The notes under the pieces: generated by a model
Database searches by the model: none
What the model saw: the letters and a program-made list of their open reading frames with translations, nothing else
Told to the model about the DNA's origin: nothing
Translations under genes and position numbers: made by a program
Assembly: GCA_937976305.1 (NCBI GenBank)
Contig: CALJSB010000147.1
Coordinates: 1-63,349 of the forward strand
Direction: 5' to 3'
Source: an uncultured Acidimicrobiales bacterium
GTDB lineage: Bacteria > Actinomycetota > Acidimicrobiia > Acidimicrobiales > SZUA-35
Length of the DNA: 63,349 bases
Part shown: one piece after another, positions 42,202 through 50,138 of the stretch
How positions within the stretch are numbered: position 1 is the stretch's first letter
How the letters are laid out: the number at the start of each line of letters is the position of its first letter

Positions 42202-43458
42202 TCAGGGTCGGAGCAGGGCTCCGAGCATCGCTTGGAACTTCGATCTGGTCTCAGCCAGTTCGGAATCGGGATCGCTGTCGGCCACAACGCCGACCCCGGC
42301 AAAGAGGCGAGTCTCGCTCGGACCGGGTCCAGCGGTTCCGAGTTGAGCCGACCGGACGCTGACGGCGAACGCACCGTTACCCCGATCGTCTACCCAGCCG
42401 GCCGGTCCGGCATATCGACCTCGATCCGCCCGCTCAATTGAGTCGATGAGTTCGAGTGCGGTGCTTTGCGGATCGCCGCCGACCGCAGGAGTGGGGTGCA
42501 ACGCCGCCACGAGTTCGAGAACGGACGCAGCCGGCGTCGCCAGAAGCCCTTCGACGCGGGTGCCGAGGTGGTGCACATTTGGGAGCGAGACGATCGTTGG
42601 CTCGGGTTCGGCGTCGACGTAGGAGCAGAACGGCAAGAGCGTCTCGAGCAACCAGTTGATCGTGACCGCGTGCTCCCATTGATCCTTGGTCGAGCCCAGA
42701 AGGTCAGCGGCGAGCGCGGCGTCTGTGGTCGGATCCGAGGCTCTCGGTGCTGTACCGGCCAGCGGGTGAGCTCGTACCGTGTCGCCAGATCGCGCCACGA
42801 GGAGCTCGGGCGACGCTCCGACGAAGCGATCGACAGCAAACACGATGGCAGACCGGTGGGCGTGCCACAGCCGCTCGAGAACCACCGCAGCATCGATTGG
42901 GCGGTTTGATCGCAACACAAGCTCGCGAGCCAGAACGGCCTTCTTCAGGGCGCCACTTCGAATGCGATCGATTGCGTACCCGAGCACTTCGTCGCGCCAT
43001 ACCTCGGGCGGCAAGACAGACGAGAGGGACAGTTCGGTGGCCTCAGGACCAGCCGGAACGCGTCGGGCGAGCACGTCGTTGATCTGAGATTGTGGGTCGT
43101 CGACATCACCAACGGTCGTGACCCAGCAGAGGCCCTCGCCGTCGCGGCCGACAATGATCTCCGGAACGATCAACTCACCAGTGAGCTCACGGTCGAACGG
43201 GAAGGCCCCAAACCCGACAACGCCGGTCCCCGGCTGCTTGACCTCGTCGGTCCCCGGCTGCTTGACCTCGTCGGTCCCCGACAGTGCAGCGAGGGCCGCT
43301 TGGGCGGCTGCAGCGCCATCCGGACGGCTCACCGCAATACGCGAATGCTCGCCGATTCCGGCCAAGGCAAAGTCGCCGCTGGACCACAGCAACCCCGAAC
43401 GGGCCCCGATCTGGACCGGATCGAGGTCTGATTCGCACCGAACGGTTCGCGAGGTCAC
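42202..43458 (-). CDS. menF: Isochorismate synthase
   Basis: Chorismate-utilising enzyme, first step to menaquinone. The 418-residue protein has LKKAVLARELVLRSNRPID, RFVGASPELLVARSGDTVRA, HPLAGTAPRASDP, VHHLGTRVEGLLATP, LHPTPAVGGDP and GRYAGPAGWVDDRGNG. These cover the Mg and chorismate sites. An in-frame 24-base tandem duplication near the N-terminus encodes a doubled TDEVKQPG. GTG 43458 is chosen because TACCCT is 6 bases upstream; the frame is open another 13 codons. The MenF role over other chorismate enzymes rests on the men neighbours. Confidence 0.92.
   Translation of the reverse strand: MTSRTVRCESDLDPVQIGARSGLLWSSGDFALAGIGEHSRIAVSRPDGAAAAQAALAALSGTDEVKQPGTDEVKQPGTGVVGFGAFPFDRELTGELIVPEIIVGRDGEGLCWVTTVGDVDDPQSQINDVLARRVPAGPEATELSLSSVLPPEVWRDEVLGYAIDRIRSGALKKAVLARELVLRSNRPIDAAVVLERLWHAHRSAIVFAVDRFVGASPELLVARSGDTVRAHPLAGTAPRASDPTTDAALAADLLGSTKDQWEHAVTINWLLETLLPFCSYVDAEPEPTIVSLPNVHHLGTRVEGLLATPAASVLELVAALHPTPAVGGDPQSTALELIDSIERADRGRYAGPAGWVDDRGNGAFAVSVRSAQLGTAGPGPSETRLFAGVGVVADSDPDSELAETRSKFQAMLGALLRP
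43224..43280. repeat. 24-base tandem duplication inside menF
   Basis: A 24-base unit (beginning GGTCCCCGGCTGCTTGACCT on the plus strand) is repeated 2.4 times without mismatch. It adds eight codons in frame and falls between the N-terminal segment and the first strand of the isochorismate synthase fold. Confidence 0.9.
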
Positions 43459-43464
43459 ACCGTG

Positions 43465-43470
43465 AGGGTA
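43465..43470 (-). promoter_or_regulatory. -10 box TACCCT of leaderless menF
   Basis: TACCCT, 6 bases (CACGGT), GTG 43458 on the minus strand. The divergent SRPBCC gene starts only 33 bases away. Confidence 0.65.
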
Positions 43471-43491
43471 TTGGCGGCACACTCTGTGGTG

Positions 43492-43929
43492 ATGCATCGC
43501 ACGATCACGGCCACCGTCAGCGCCGAACCGCAGGTTGTTCTCGACATCGTCTCTGACTTGTCGACGTACCCCGAATGGCTCGAACTCGTGTCTTCTGTCG
43601 ACGAGGCACCGAGCGAGTCAGACGAGAACGGTCCTGCATGGTTTGTCACCCTGCGAGCCAAGGTCGGACCCTTTGCTCGCTCAAAGCGGCTTCGAATGGT
43701 GCGCACGCGAACGACCGACACTGGTGCCACGTTCGAGCGCCACGAAGTCGACCGGAGCGATCACTCGGCCTGGACGATGACCTCTGATGTCGAGGAGGGA
43801 CCGGGCGGGACTGTGCTCAGCATCGGCTTGACCTACGACGGCAAGCTGTTCACCGGGCCCCTCGACGCAATTCTCGATGCCGCCACCAAGGACGCAGGCA
43901 CCAAGCTGAGCGCCTACGCCACTCGTTAG
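43492..43929 (+). CDS. SRPBCC-fold (polyketide cyclase/START-like) protein
   Basis: A 145-residue ligand-binding fold. The start HRTITATVSAEPQVVLDIVS with STYPEWLELVSSVDE is the typical polyketide_cyc/COQ10-like opening, followed by antiparallel strands (GPAWFVTLRAKVGPFARSKR, GTVLSIGLTYDGKLF) and a long C-terminal helix. The family binds hydrophobic molecules such as quinones or lipids; its place beside menF suggests, but does not show, a menaquinone-related ligand. ATG 43492 has a CACTCT box at 6 bases. Confidence 0.88.
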   Translation: MHRTITATVSAEPQVVLDIVSDLSTYPEWLELVSSVDEAPSESDENGPAWFVTLRAKVGPFARSKRLRMVRTRTTDTGATFERHEVDRSDHSAWTMTSDVEEGPGGTVLSIGLTYDGKLFTGPLDAILDAATKDAGTKLSAYATR

Positions 43930-43954
43930 GCCGCAAGCTCTCGCCGGCAGGCCT

Positions 43955-44848
43955 CTACACGACCGGTGTGAGCCAACGGGTTGCCAGTTCGTGGCGGCCT
44001 GCGAGCACGCTCGCGACGGCATCGGCCAAGGCGGCCGACACCGGGCCGGGAGCATCAATTGACCGATTGTCGTGGCGACCGATCGGGGCGACCGCTTGAC
44101 CCGTCGAGCACAAGAAGAGCTCGTCCGCTTCGAGCACTTCGGTCCACGCCACGGGCCGCACATCGGTCGTGATTCCGATCGACTCGGCGGCAAGGAGCGT
44201 CATACGCCTCGTGATGCCATCCAAAACGGTGTCGAGTGGTGGAACCACGATCCGGCCATCGGCCACGATCATGAGACTCTGGGTCGATCCCTCGGCGAGA
44301 TCACCACCTACTGTCCGAAAGACGACATCGTCGAATCCGTCAGCGATCGCCGCCATCTTCTCTCGGACGCCGATCGTGTAACTCGCCGCAACCTTCAAGC
44401 TCGGCGGCAACATCTCGGGCGTCAGCTTCGGTGCAGTCGCGGTTTTGACTGCGAGCGAGACGTCCTCGCGGAGGGGCGCCTCCATCGCGGTCACCCAGAT
44501 CGTCGGCGTGGTCGAGACCGGTATGGCGCCGACCGGCACCTCAGCCCACGCGGCAACGAGTTTGATCACGGCCGGCTCGCCAAATGCCTTGGCAACGACG
44601 TGAACAGCCTTTTCGAGCTCGTCGACCGAGCGGTCGGTCGTCATCCCCATCAACTTCATGCTGCGAAAGAACCGGGCGACGTGCTGACGCAACCCGAACG
44701 CAGCGAGCCCATCGTCTGTGGCGACGGTTCTGAGCACGTCGAAGACGGTGGTGCCCCGCTGCATTGCGTGTGACAAAACGGGCAGCGTCGCCTCATCGGC
44801 ACCGATCAACGATCCGTCTCGCCAAACGACAGCAGCGTCAGCATCCAC
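43955..44848 (-). CDS. Class IV aminotransferase / ADC lyase-like PLP enzyme
   Basis: A 297-residue fold-type IV PLP enzyme. Features: WRDGSLIGADEATLPVLSHA and QRGTTVFDVLRTVATDDG at the N-terminus, the PLP lysine in PPSLKVAASYTIGVREKMAA, GGDLAEGSTQSLMIVADGRI and LFLCSTGQAVAPI. It could be an aminodeoxychorismate lyase (PabC), a branched-chain or a D-amino acid aminotransferase; the sequence does not settle it. The location between menF and menE, both chorismate-derived pathway genes, makes PabC worth considering. GTG 44848 has TAGGGT at 7 bases. Confidence 0.86.
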   Translation of the reverse strand: MDADAAVVWRDGSLIGADEATLPVLSHAMQRGTTVFDVLRTVATDDGLAAFGLRQHVARFFRSMKLMGMTTDRSVDELEKAVHVVAKAFGEPAVIKLVAAWAEVPVGAIPVSTTPTIWVTAMEAPLREDVSLAVKTATAPKLTPEMLPPSLKVAASYTIGVREKMAAIADGFDDVVFRTVGGDLAEGSTQSLMIVADGRIVVPPLDTVLDGITRRMTLLAAESIGITTDVRPVAWTEVLEADELFLCSTGQAVAPIGRHDNRSIDAPGPVSAALADAVASVLAGRHELATRWLTPVV

Positions 44849-44855
44849 GGACGTG

Positions 44856-44861
44856 ACCCTA
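44856..44861 (-). promoter_or_regulatory. -10 box TAGGGT of leaderless gene at 44848
   Basis: TAGGGT precedes GTG 44848 by 7 bases on the minus strand. Divergent from the menE box. Confidence 0.5.
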
Positions 44862-44891
44862 CATCGGGCTCGGCCATTGCCGGCCTGCGGT

Positions 44892-44897
44892 TACGCT
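44892..44897 (+). promoter_or_regulatory. -10 box TACGCT of leaderless menE
   Basis: TACGCT, 6 bases (CAGCCG), ATG 44904. It sets the menE start within a frame open for 62 further codons upstream. Confidence 0.65.
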
Positions 44898-44903
44898 CAG
44901 CCG

Positions 44904-46040
44904 ATGCCCGAGCTCGTCGCCCTCGACCTTCCCGGGGGCCAGGGTTTTGTCGACGCCCTCCGACGAGTGTGGGACGACGGCGATGCCGTATTTCCCATCG
45001 ATCGCCGCCTCCCGGCCGCCGAAGCCAAACGGGTGATGGAGTCCATCCGTCCGACCGCAGTGATCGAACAAGACGGCGAACGGCGCGCACTCAGCGGCGG
45101 CGAACCTGTTGTCCCAGGTGACGCCGTTGTGGTCGCAACCAGCGGCACGACCGGATTCCCGAAGGGCGTCGTGCACACACACGCCTCGATTCGGTCCTCA
45201 GCTGAGGCCACGAGTTCGGCGCTCGAGGTCGATCCAGCGAACGACACCTGGTTGGCGTGCTTGCCCCTGGCCCACATCGGCGGCCTTGCGGTGGTGATGC
45301 GCAGCATCGTGACCGGCACCAAGGTGGTTGTGCACGACGGATTCGACGCCTCTCGGGTGCAAGATGCGGCGCGAAGCGGTGTCACGCTTGCATCGCTCGT
45401 CACCAAGGCGCTCAATGAGATCGACACTGAGCAGTTTCGTACGATTCTGATCGGAGGAGCCGCCCCGCCTGCAGACCGCCCCCACAACGTCATCGCCACC
45501 TACGGCATGACCGAGACGGGCTCGGGCTGTGTGTATGACCGCCACCCTCTGGATGGGCTCGAGATCAAGATCAGCAACGACGACCACATCCACCTACGCG
45601 GTCCGATGTTGTTGCGGGCCTACCGCGGCAACCTCAACGGAGCGGGGTTTGCCGAGCACAATCCACTCTCGCCTGATGGTTGGTTCGACACCGGCGACCT
45701 TGGGCGCTGGCGCGAAGACGGCTTGCTTCATGTCGACGGCCGAGCCGGAGATGTCGTGGTGTCGGGAGGCGAGAAGGTGTGGCCCAGCAGAGTGGAGCCC
45801 ATCCTCGAGAACCACCCCATGATTCGCGAGATCGCCATCGTCGGACGCCCGCATGACGATTGGGGCCACGAAGTCGTCGCCATCGCGGTTGCCAACGACG
45901 CTGCGCACCGTCCGACACTGGGCGAACTCAGAGACGTGGTGAAGAGCGAACTGCCAGCGTGGTACGCGCCCCGCTCAGTTGAGTGGGTCGAGGCCCTTCC
46001 CCGTACTGCGCTTGGCAAAATCCGCAGGCACGAGCTCTGA
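44904..46040 (+). CDS. menE: o-Succinylbenzoate-CoA ligase
   Basis: ANL-superfamily acyl-CoA synthetase, compact at 378 residues as in actinobacterial MenE. The P-loop is AVVVATSGTTGFPKGVVHTH, then LACLPLAHIGGLAVVMRSIV, ATYGMTETGSGCVYD, GWFDTGDLGRWREDG, the hinge DGRAGDVVVSGGEKVWPSRV and the adenylating lysine in LPRTALGKIRRHEL at the C-terminus. MenE activates o-succinylbenzoate to its CoA thioester for MenB. Start as set by the TACGCT box. Confidence 0.94.
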   Translation: MPELVALDLPGGQGFVDALRRVWDDGDAVFPIDRRLPAAEAKRVMESIRPTAVIEQDGERRALSGGEPVVPGDAVVVATSGTTGFPKGVVHTHASIRSSAEATSSALEVDPANDTWLACLPLAHIGGLAVVMRSIVTGTKVVVHDGFDASRVQDAARSGVTLASLVTKALNEIDTEQFRTILIGGAAPPADRPHNVIATYGMTETGSGCVYDRHPLDGLEIKISNDDHIHLRGPMLLRAYRGNLNGAGFAEHNPLSPDGWFDTGDLGRWREDGLLHVDGRAGDVVVSGGEKVWPSRVEPILENHPMIREIAIVGRPHDDWGHEVVAIAVANDAAHRPTLGELRDVVKSELPAWYAPRSVEWVEALPRTALGKIRRHEL

Positions 46041-46067
46041 TACGAATTCAGGTGATCTGTCAGCGCA

Positions 46068-46889
46068 CTACCGGTGGGCCAACGCCGCCTTCACCATGTC
46101 GAAGTCATCCGGATTCGTGATGCCAATCCACTGCTCAGGCGAGGCCACAACTTTGACGGTCAGCCGGCCTTCTGCCATGAGCTCACCCACCACCGTGGGC
46201 AGCTGACACTCAGACTTCGGCTCGTCTGCGTGTGCCTCATAGAACGCATCCCAGCGCTCCTTGAACGGCCCCATCACGCTGGGGTCAAAGCACCACAGAT
46301 TCATCGACACCGGACTGTTCGCCGCGACTTCAACCCCTCCGGCCATGACACGCCCGGATGGCTGACGCTCGCACCCATCGGTCTCGACAATGTTCGTGAG
46401 CTCACCGTCGGCAACTTGACACAGTGCTCTGGTGACCGATCCAACGGGGGGCACGGTGTTACCGATCTCGAAGGCGATGTTGGCCGCGATGCCCTCGCCG
46501 CCGTCACGCAGTTGGGCACTTGCCAGGCCGAAACTCTCGGGGCCGTAGTAGTCATCAGCGTTGATCACCGCAAACGGCGCATCGATCGCTTCTGCTGCGC
46601 TCAGAACGGCATGCAGAGTGCCCCACGGCTTGTCGCGAGGAGGGCCGAGGTCGTCTTGGCGAACGTAGATCGCTTCGAAGTCGGGGTGCTGGCCGGCCAT
46701 GTGTTCCCGTACATCGGCTTCAATCTCAGATCGGATGATCAGCACAACCTCGCCAAACCCGGCCGCCCTGGCATCCCGGATCGAAAAATCGAGAATGGCC
46801 TGACCGGCTGGGCCGACCTTCGCCAGCTGCTTGACTCCACCGAAGCGGCTTCCCAGCCCGGCGGCCATGATCACAAGAGTTGGATTCAC
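46068..46889 (-). CDS. Nucleotidyltransferase (sugar-1-phosphate type)
   Basis: A 273-residue NTP transferase. The signature LVIMAAGLGSRFGGVKQLAK carries the GxGxR...K NTP-binding motif; INADDYYGPESF has the metal-binding aspartates. The middle region (VPPVGSVTRALCQVADGELT) and WCFDPSVMGPF suggest a GlmU/RfbA-like left-handed-helix-free enzyme. The sugar is unknown; it precedes nothing obvious in cell-wall synthesis but NamZ lies upstream by 72 bases. GTG 46889 is used. Confidence 0.88.
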   Translation of the reverse strand: MNPTLVIMAAGLGSRFGGVKQLAKVGPAGQAILDFSIRDARAAGFGEVVLIIRSEIEADVREHMAGQHPDFEAIYVRQDDLGPPRDKPWGTLHAVLSAAEAIDAPFAVINADDYYGPESFGLASAQLRDGGEGIAANIAFEIGNTVPPVGSVTRALCQVADGELTNIVETDGCERQPSGRVMAGGVEVAANSPVSMNLWCFDPSVMGPFKERWDAFYEAHADEPKSECQLPTVVGELMAEGRLTVKVVASPEQWIGITNPDDFDMVKAALAHR

Positions 46890-46960
46890 CAGCCCATCGT
46901 TACCGACGAACCAGCGAGATCCAACGATCCCCCATCAACTACGGAACCCTGACCGTCCGT

Positions 46961-48451
46961 TTAGTCGTACAGAAAGTAGGGAGATGTGGTCGCTCGGAAC
47001 TCTTCGAGGGCTGGTTGCCAGCTCTCGACGATGTCGTCGACCGGTACACCTGCTGCGAGATCTCGTTGCAACGCAGGTGAGCCGGCAAGAAGATCGAACA
47101 CCCTCGGACGGTCGATGATCGAACCACGACCCTGCTCGGTTGCCTGGGCCTGAGCGGCAATCAACATGTGCACGCCAACAACGGTTGGTTGGTAGCTCGC
47201 GGCGTCGGTCACGAAGATGCGGAGACCGGCAACTTCTTCTCCCTCGAACCGGGGCCGCACCGACACGTTCGGTATCACCATCGGCGTGTAGGTGACTGCC
47301 TCGATCTCAAAACCCGTCAGTCCCGAGGCACTCGTCGATGCTTCGACGTCGGCGGCCAGCCGCTCGCCGTCGATCCACGGTGCACCAATCGCTGAGAACG
47401 GGTGCAAGGTGCCGGTCCCATAGCTCAGGGTGGTTGCCTCGAACAGCACGGTGCCGGGATACACGGTGGCCGCTTCAGGGGTCGGCAGACCCGGGCTCGG
47501 GCCGATCCACTCACGATCGATGTCGAACCACGTTTGGTCCCGGTCCCAGCCCTGCAACTCGATCACTTGCAGATCAAGCGTCTCAAGCCCGCTCAGCCAT
47601 TGTTCACCCTTGATGGCCTGCGCTAGTTCGCCCGGTGTCATGCCGTAGACCGCGGGAATCGGATACTGACCGATGAAGGAGTCTTGGGCAGGCGCACGAA
47701 TCAGCCCCTCGAGCATCTGACCTCCATGGGGGTTTGGTCGGTCAAGGACGACAAATGGAATGCCGGCATCAGCTGCCGCCTGCATCGCCAGGCCCATCGT
47801 GGAGATGTAGGTGTAATAGCGGGTGCCGACGCTTTGGAGATCAAACAGCAACACGTCGATGCCCTCGAGCGACTCTTCGGGAGGTGCTCTGTTCTCGCCG
47901 TACAGACTTACGATCGGCGTTCCGGTCGCCAGATCGATTTCGTCGTCGAACACCTCACCAGCGTCTGCGATCCCGCGAATGCCGTGTTCGGGAGCGAAGG
48001 CGGCGACGAGCTCGACGTCTGCGGCCTCAACCAACAAGTCGATTAGGTGCTCGTCACCGGCAACGGAGGTCTGGTTGGCGACCAGGCCGACACGAAGTCC
48101 AGCCAGCGATTCGAACCCGGTCGCAGCCAACACCTCAGCGCCGGTCTTGACGGCGGGCCGCGCCCCAGCGTCTGACGCGCCGGCTGGAGCGTCCGTTGTC
48201 TCGCTGTCTGCTGCTGGTTCTTCGGTTGTCTCGGTTTCTTCAACCGGTGTGTCTGTCGGTTCGGCAAGCGATGACTCAGAAGATGGCGTCGTTGTGGTTC
48301 CCGACGCCGCATTCGCGGTCACTTCGGTTTCTTCGCTCACAACGGCATCGCCGCTGAGCAGGGTGGTCGTCCCGGCCTCGGTCTGGCTTGATGGGACGGT
48401 CGAGCACGAGACCGCAATCAGCGCTACAGCGAGCACCAGGGTCGGCTTCAC
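46961..48451 (-). CDS. NamZ-type (DUF1343) exo-beta-N-acetylmuramidase, lipoprotein
   Basis: A 496-residue exported enzyme. The signal VKPTLVLAVALIAVSC ends with a lipobox cysteine, then about 100 residues of Thr/Glu/Ala linker. The catalytic part is the DUF1343 family: RVGLVANQTSVAGDEHLIDL, AFAPEHGIRGIADAGE, VLLFDLQSVGTRYYTYIST, VVLDRPNPHGGQMLEGL, EWIGPSPGLPTPEAA and VYPGTVLFEATTLSYGTGT. Characterised relatives (NamZ) release MurNAc from the non-reducing end of peptidoglycan fragments. GTG 48451 overlaps the dehydratase stop as GTGA, so it is the fourth gene of a coupled operon. Confidence 0.9.
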   Translation of the reverse strand: MKPTLVLAVALIAVSCSTVPSSQTEAGTTTLLSGDAVVSEETEVTANAASGTTTTPSSESSLAEPTDTPVEETETTEEPAADSETTDAPAGASDAGARPAVKTGAEVLAATGFESLAGLRVGLVANQTSVAGDEHLIDLLVEAADVELVAAFAPEHGIRGIADAGEVFDDEIDLATGTPIVSLYGENRAPPEESLEGIDVLLFDLQSVGTRYYTYISTMGLAMQAAADAGIPFVVLDRPNPHGGQMLEGLIRAPAQDSFIGQYPIPAVYGMTPGELAQAIKGEQWLSGLETLDLQVIELQGWDRDQTWFDIDREWIGPSPGLPTPEAATVYPGTVLFEATTLSYGTGTLHPFSAIGAPWIDGERLAADVEASTSASGLTGFEIEAVTYTPMVIPNVSVRPRFEGEEVAGLRIFVTDAASYQPTVVGVHMLIAAQAQATEQGRGSIIDRPRVFDLLAGSPALQRDLAAGVPVDDIVESWQPALEEFRATTSPYFLYD

Positions 48452-49419
48452 CCAACCAACTCCATGAAGCGGGCGAGACCGATGTTTCCGCCGGACAACG
48501 TGACGCCCACGCGTCGACCGGCGAAACGACCGGTGTCGTCGGCAAGCAGTGCCGCGAGCGCACACGCCCCGCTGGGCTCAACAACGATCTTCATCTCGTT
48601 GAAAAGGAACCGCATGGCGTTGACGATGTCGTCGTCGGTCGCCGTCAAGAAATCGGTTGCGAGCTCGTTGTTGATGGGCCAGGTCAGCTCACCTGGGGCC
48701 GTGACCTGTTGCCCGTCAGCAATCGTGCGCGGCACATCGATGGTGACTCTCTCCGAGGCCTGGCGGGAAAGAAGATGATCGTTTCCGGCGACGGGCTCAA
48801 CGCCGAAGAGCTCGATGTCGGGGGCGTGGGCCTGTGCCGCCAGAGCGCAGCCGGCCAACAAGCCGCCACCACCCACGCACACGAACAACGCATCGAGTCC
48901 TGAGACCTGGTCGATGAGCTCGAGGCCAGCCGTGCCTTGGCCCGCAATCACGTTCTGATGGTCATAGGGCGGAATCAACGTTCGCCCCTCGGCCTCAACA
49001 ATCTCGGCCGCAATCTGTGATCGGTCCTCGGTATAGCGGTCATAACGAACAAGTCGAGCACCGTTGGCTGCGGTTCGTTCGACCTTGCTCGGCGGTGCGT
49101 CGTGGGGCATCACAATCACCGAGGTCGATTCACACATGCTTGCCGCCCTGGCCACGGCTTGAGCGTGATTGCCTGATGAATACGACACGACACCGGCCGC
49201 CCGCTCGTCGACGCCCAGGGCACGAACGGCGTTGTAACCACCCCGAAACTTGAACGCCCCCGTCACCTGCAGGTTCTCCGCTTTGAGGAAGACCTCCGCG
49301 CCGGCGACGGCGTTGAGTTCCGGCGAAGAAAGGACCGGGGTTCGATTGGCAACGCCCGCAAGACGTTCTGCTGCCGATTCGACATCGGCAATGGTGGGCA
49401 ACGTCGAGTTCTGCATCAT
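48448..49419 (-). CDS. Threonine/serine dehydratase-like PLP enzyme
   Basis: A 323-residue fold-type II PLP enzyme. The PLP lysine is in LQVTGAFKFRGGYNAVRAL, phosphate binding in CVGGGGLLAGCALAA, and YSSGNHAQAVARAAS is the substrate serine/asparagine loop. There is no C-terminal ACT regulatory domain, so it is the short catabolic (TdcB) or serine-racemase-like form rather than biosynthetic IlvA. Members may be threonine dehydratase, serine racemase or 3-hydroxyaspartate dehydratase. Coupled by ATGA to the sulfotransferase upstream and by GTGA to NamZ downstream. Confidence 0.88.
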   Translation of the reverse strand: MMQNSTLPTIADVESAAERLAGVANRTPVLSSPELNAVAGAEVFLKAENLQVTGAFKFRGGYNAVRALGVDERAAGVVSYSSGNHAQAVARAASMCESTSVIVMPHDAPPSKVERTAANGARLVRYDRYTEDRSQIAAEIVEAEGRTLIPPYDHQNVIAGQGTAGLELIDQVSGLDALFVCVGGGGLLAGCALAAQAHAPDIELFGVEPVAGNDHLLSRQASERVTIDVPRTIADGQQVTAPGELTWPINNELATDFLTATDDDIVNAMRFLFNEMKIVVEPSGACALAALLADDTGRFAGRRVGVTLSGGNIGLARFMELVG

Positions 49420-50138
49420 GGGAGTACCAGTTTGCTCGCTTCGAGTTCGGCGTAGACCTCGGCAGCCTCCGACGCTACCGACTCGAGGTGAGCGGGCAGG
49501 TCGACAGGGCCACCGATCGGGGGTGGCCCGAATCCTGTTGAGGCCTTCACGTTGTCGTACCAGGCCGGCGCCCAGACCCCGTCAGACGCGCGAGGACCAG
49601 CGGGCCACGACAGCATCGCTTCATCGAAGTTGATGCCCACGACGGTGCAGATCTCAATCAAGTAGCGGCGCGGGGCAACGAGGAAGTCATCGGTGTCGAT
49701 CACGATCGATGCTCGCGGCAACAGCTCGAGTTGCTGGGGCAGCCCGATCGTCTCGACCGACACGTCATCCCACACCTTTGTGTAGCTGGCGAGCACCCGT
49801 CGAGGGTTGCGAAGCAAGAGCACGTGGTGGACCGAATCGAGCCACGATCGATCAAAGTCGTCGTGCAGGTGATGGGCCATGTGCTTTTGGTAGTGCACGG
49901 CGATGCCATCCGGCAGCGGTGCCACACATGCCGCAGCCGCAGCCGCAGGGCTCGTCGGACCTGCAGCGAGGATCTCGTCGCGCAGCGGATGATCCTGGCC
50001 GGTTGCCGCGAGGCTCGCGGCATAGAACGGTTCGTCGATCACCGCGCAATCAGCCCGGTTCTCCCACGAACGCATCATGGCGGTGGAGAGGTTTCGAGGA
50101 CCTGACCAGGCGGCGATGCGCACACCGTCGTCGGTCAT
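49416..50138 (-). CDS. Sulfotransferase-family protein
   Basis: A 240-residue P-loop sulfotransferase-like protein. The 5'-PSB loop is present as WSGPRNLSTAMMRSWENRAD, with a later HHVLLLRNPRRVLASYTKVW (the 3'-PB serine region) and a C-terminal KxSTGFG (DNVKASTGFGPPP). The acceptor is not known. This compact type is found beside class IV aminotransferases, as here. Its ATG is in an ATGA overlap with the aminotransferase stop, and its stop overlaps the dehydratase start, so it is made in step with both. Confidence 0.86.
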   Translation of the reverse strand: MTDDGVRIAAWSGPRNLSTAMMRSWENRADCAVIDEPFYAASLAATGQDHPLRDEILAAGPTSPAAAAAACVAPLPDGIAVHYQKHMAHHLHDDFDRSWLDSVHHVLLLRNPRRVLASYTKVWDDVSVETIGLPQQLELLPRASIVIDTDDFLVAPRRYLIEICTVVGINFDEAMLSWPAGPRASDGVWAPAWYDNVKASTGFGPPPIGGPVDLPAHLESVASEAAEVYAELEASKLVLP

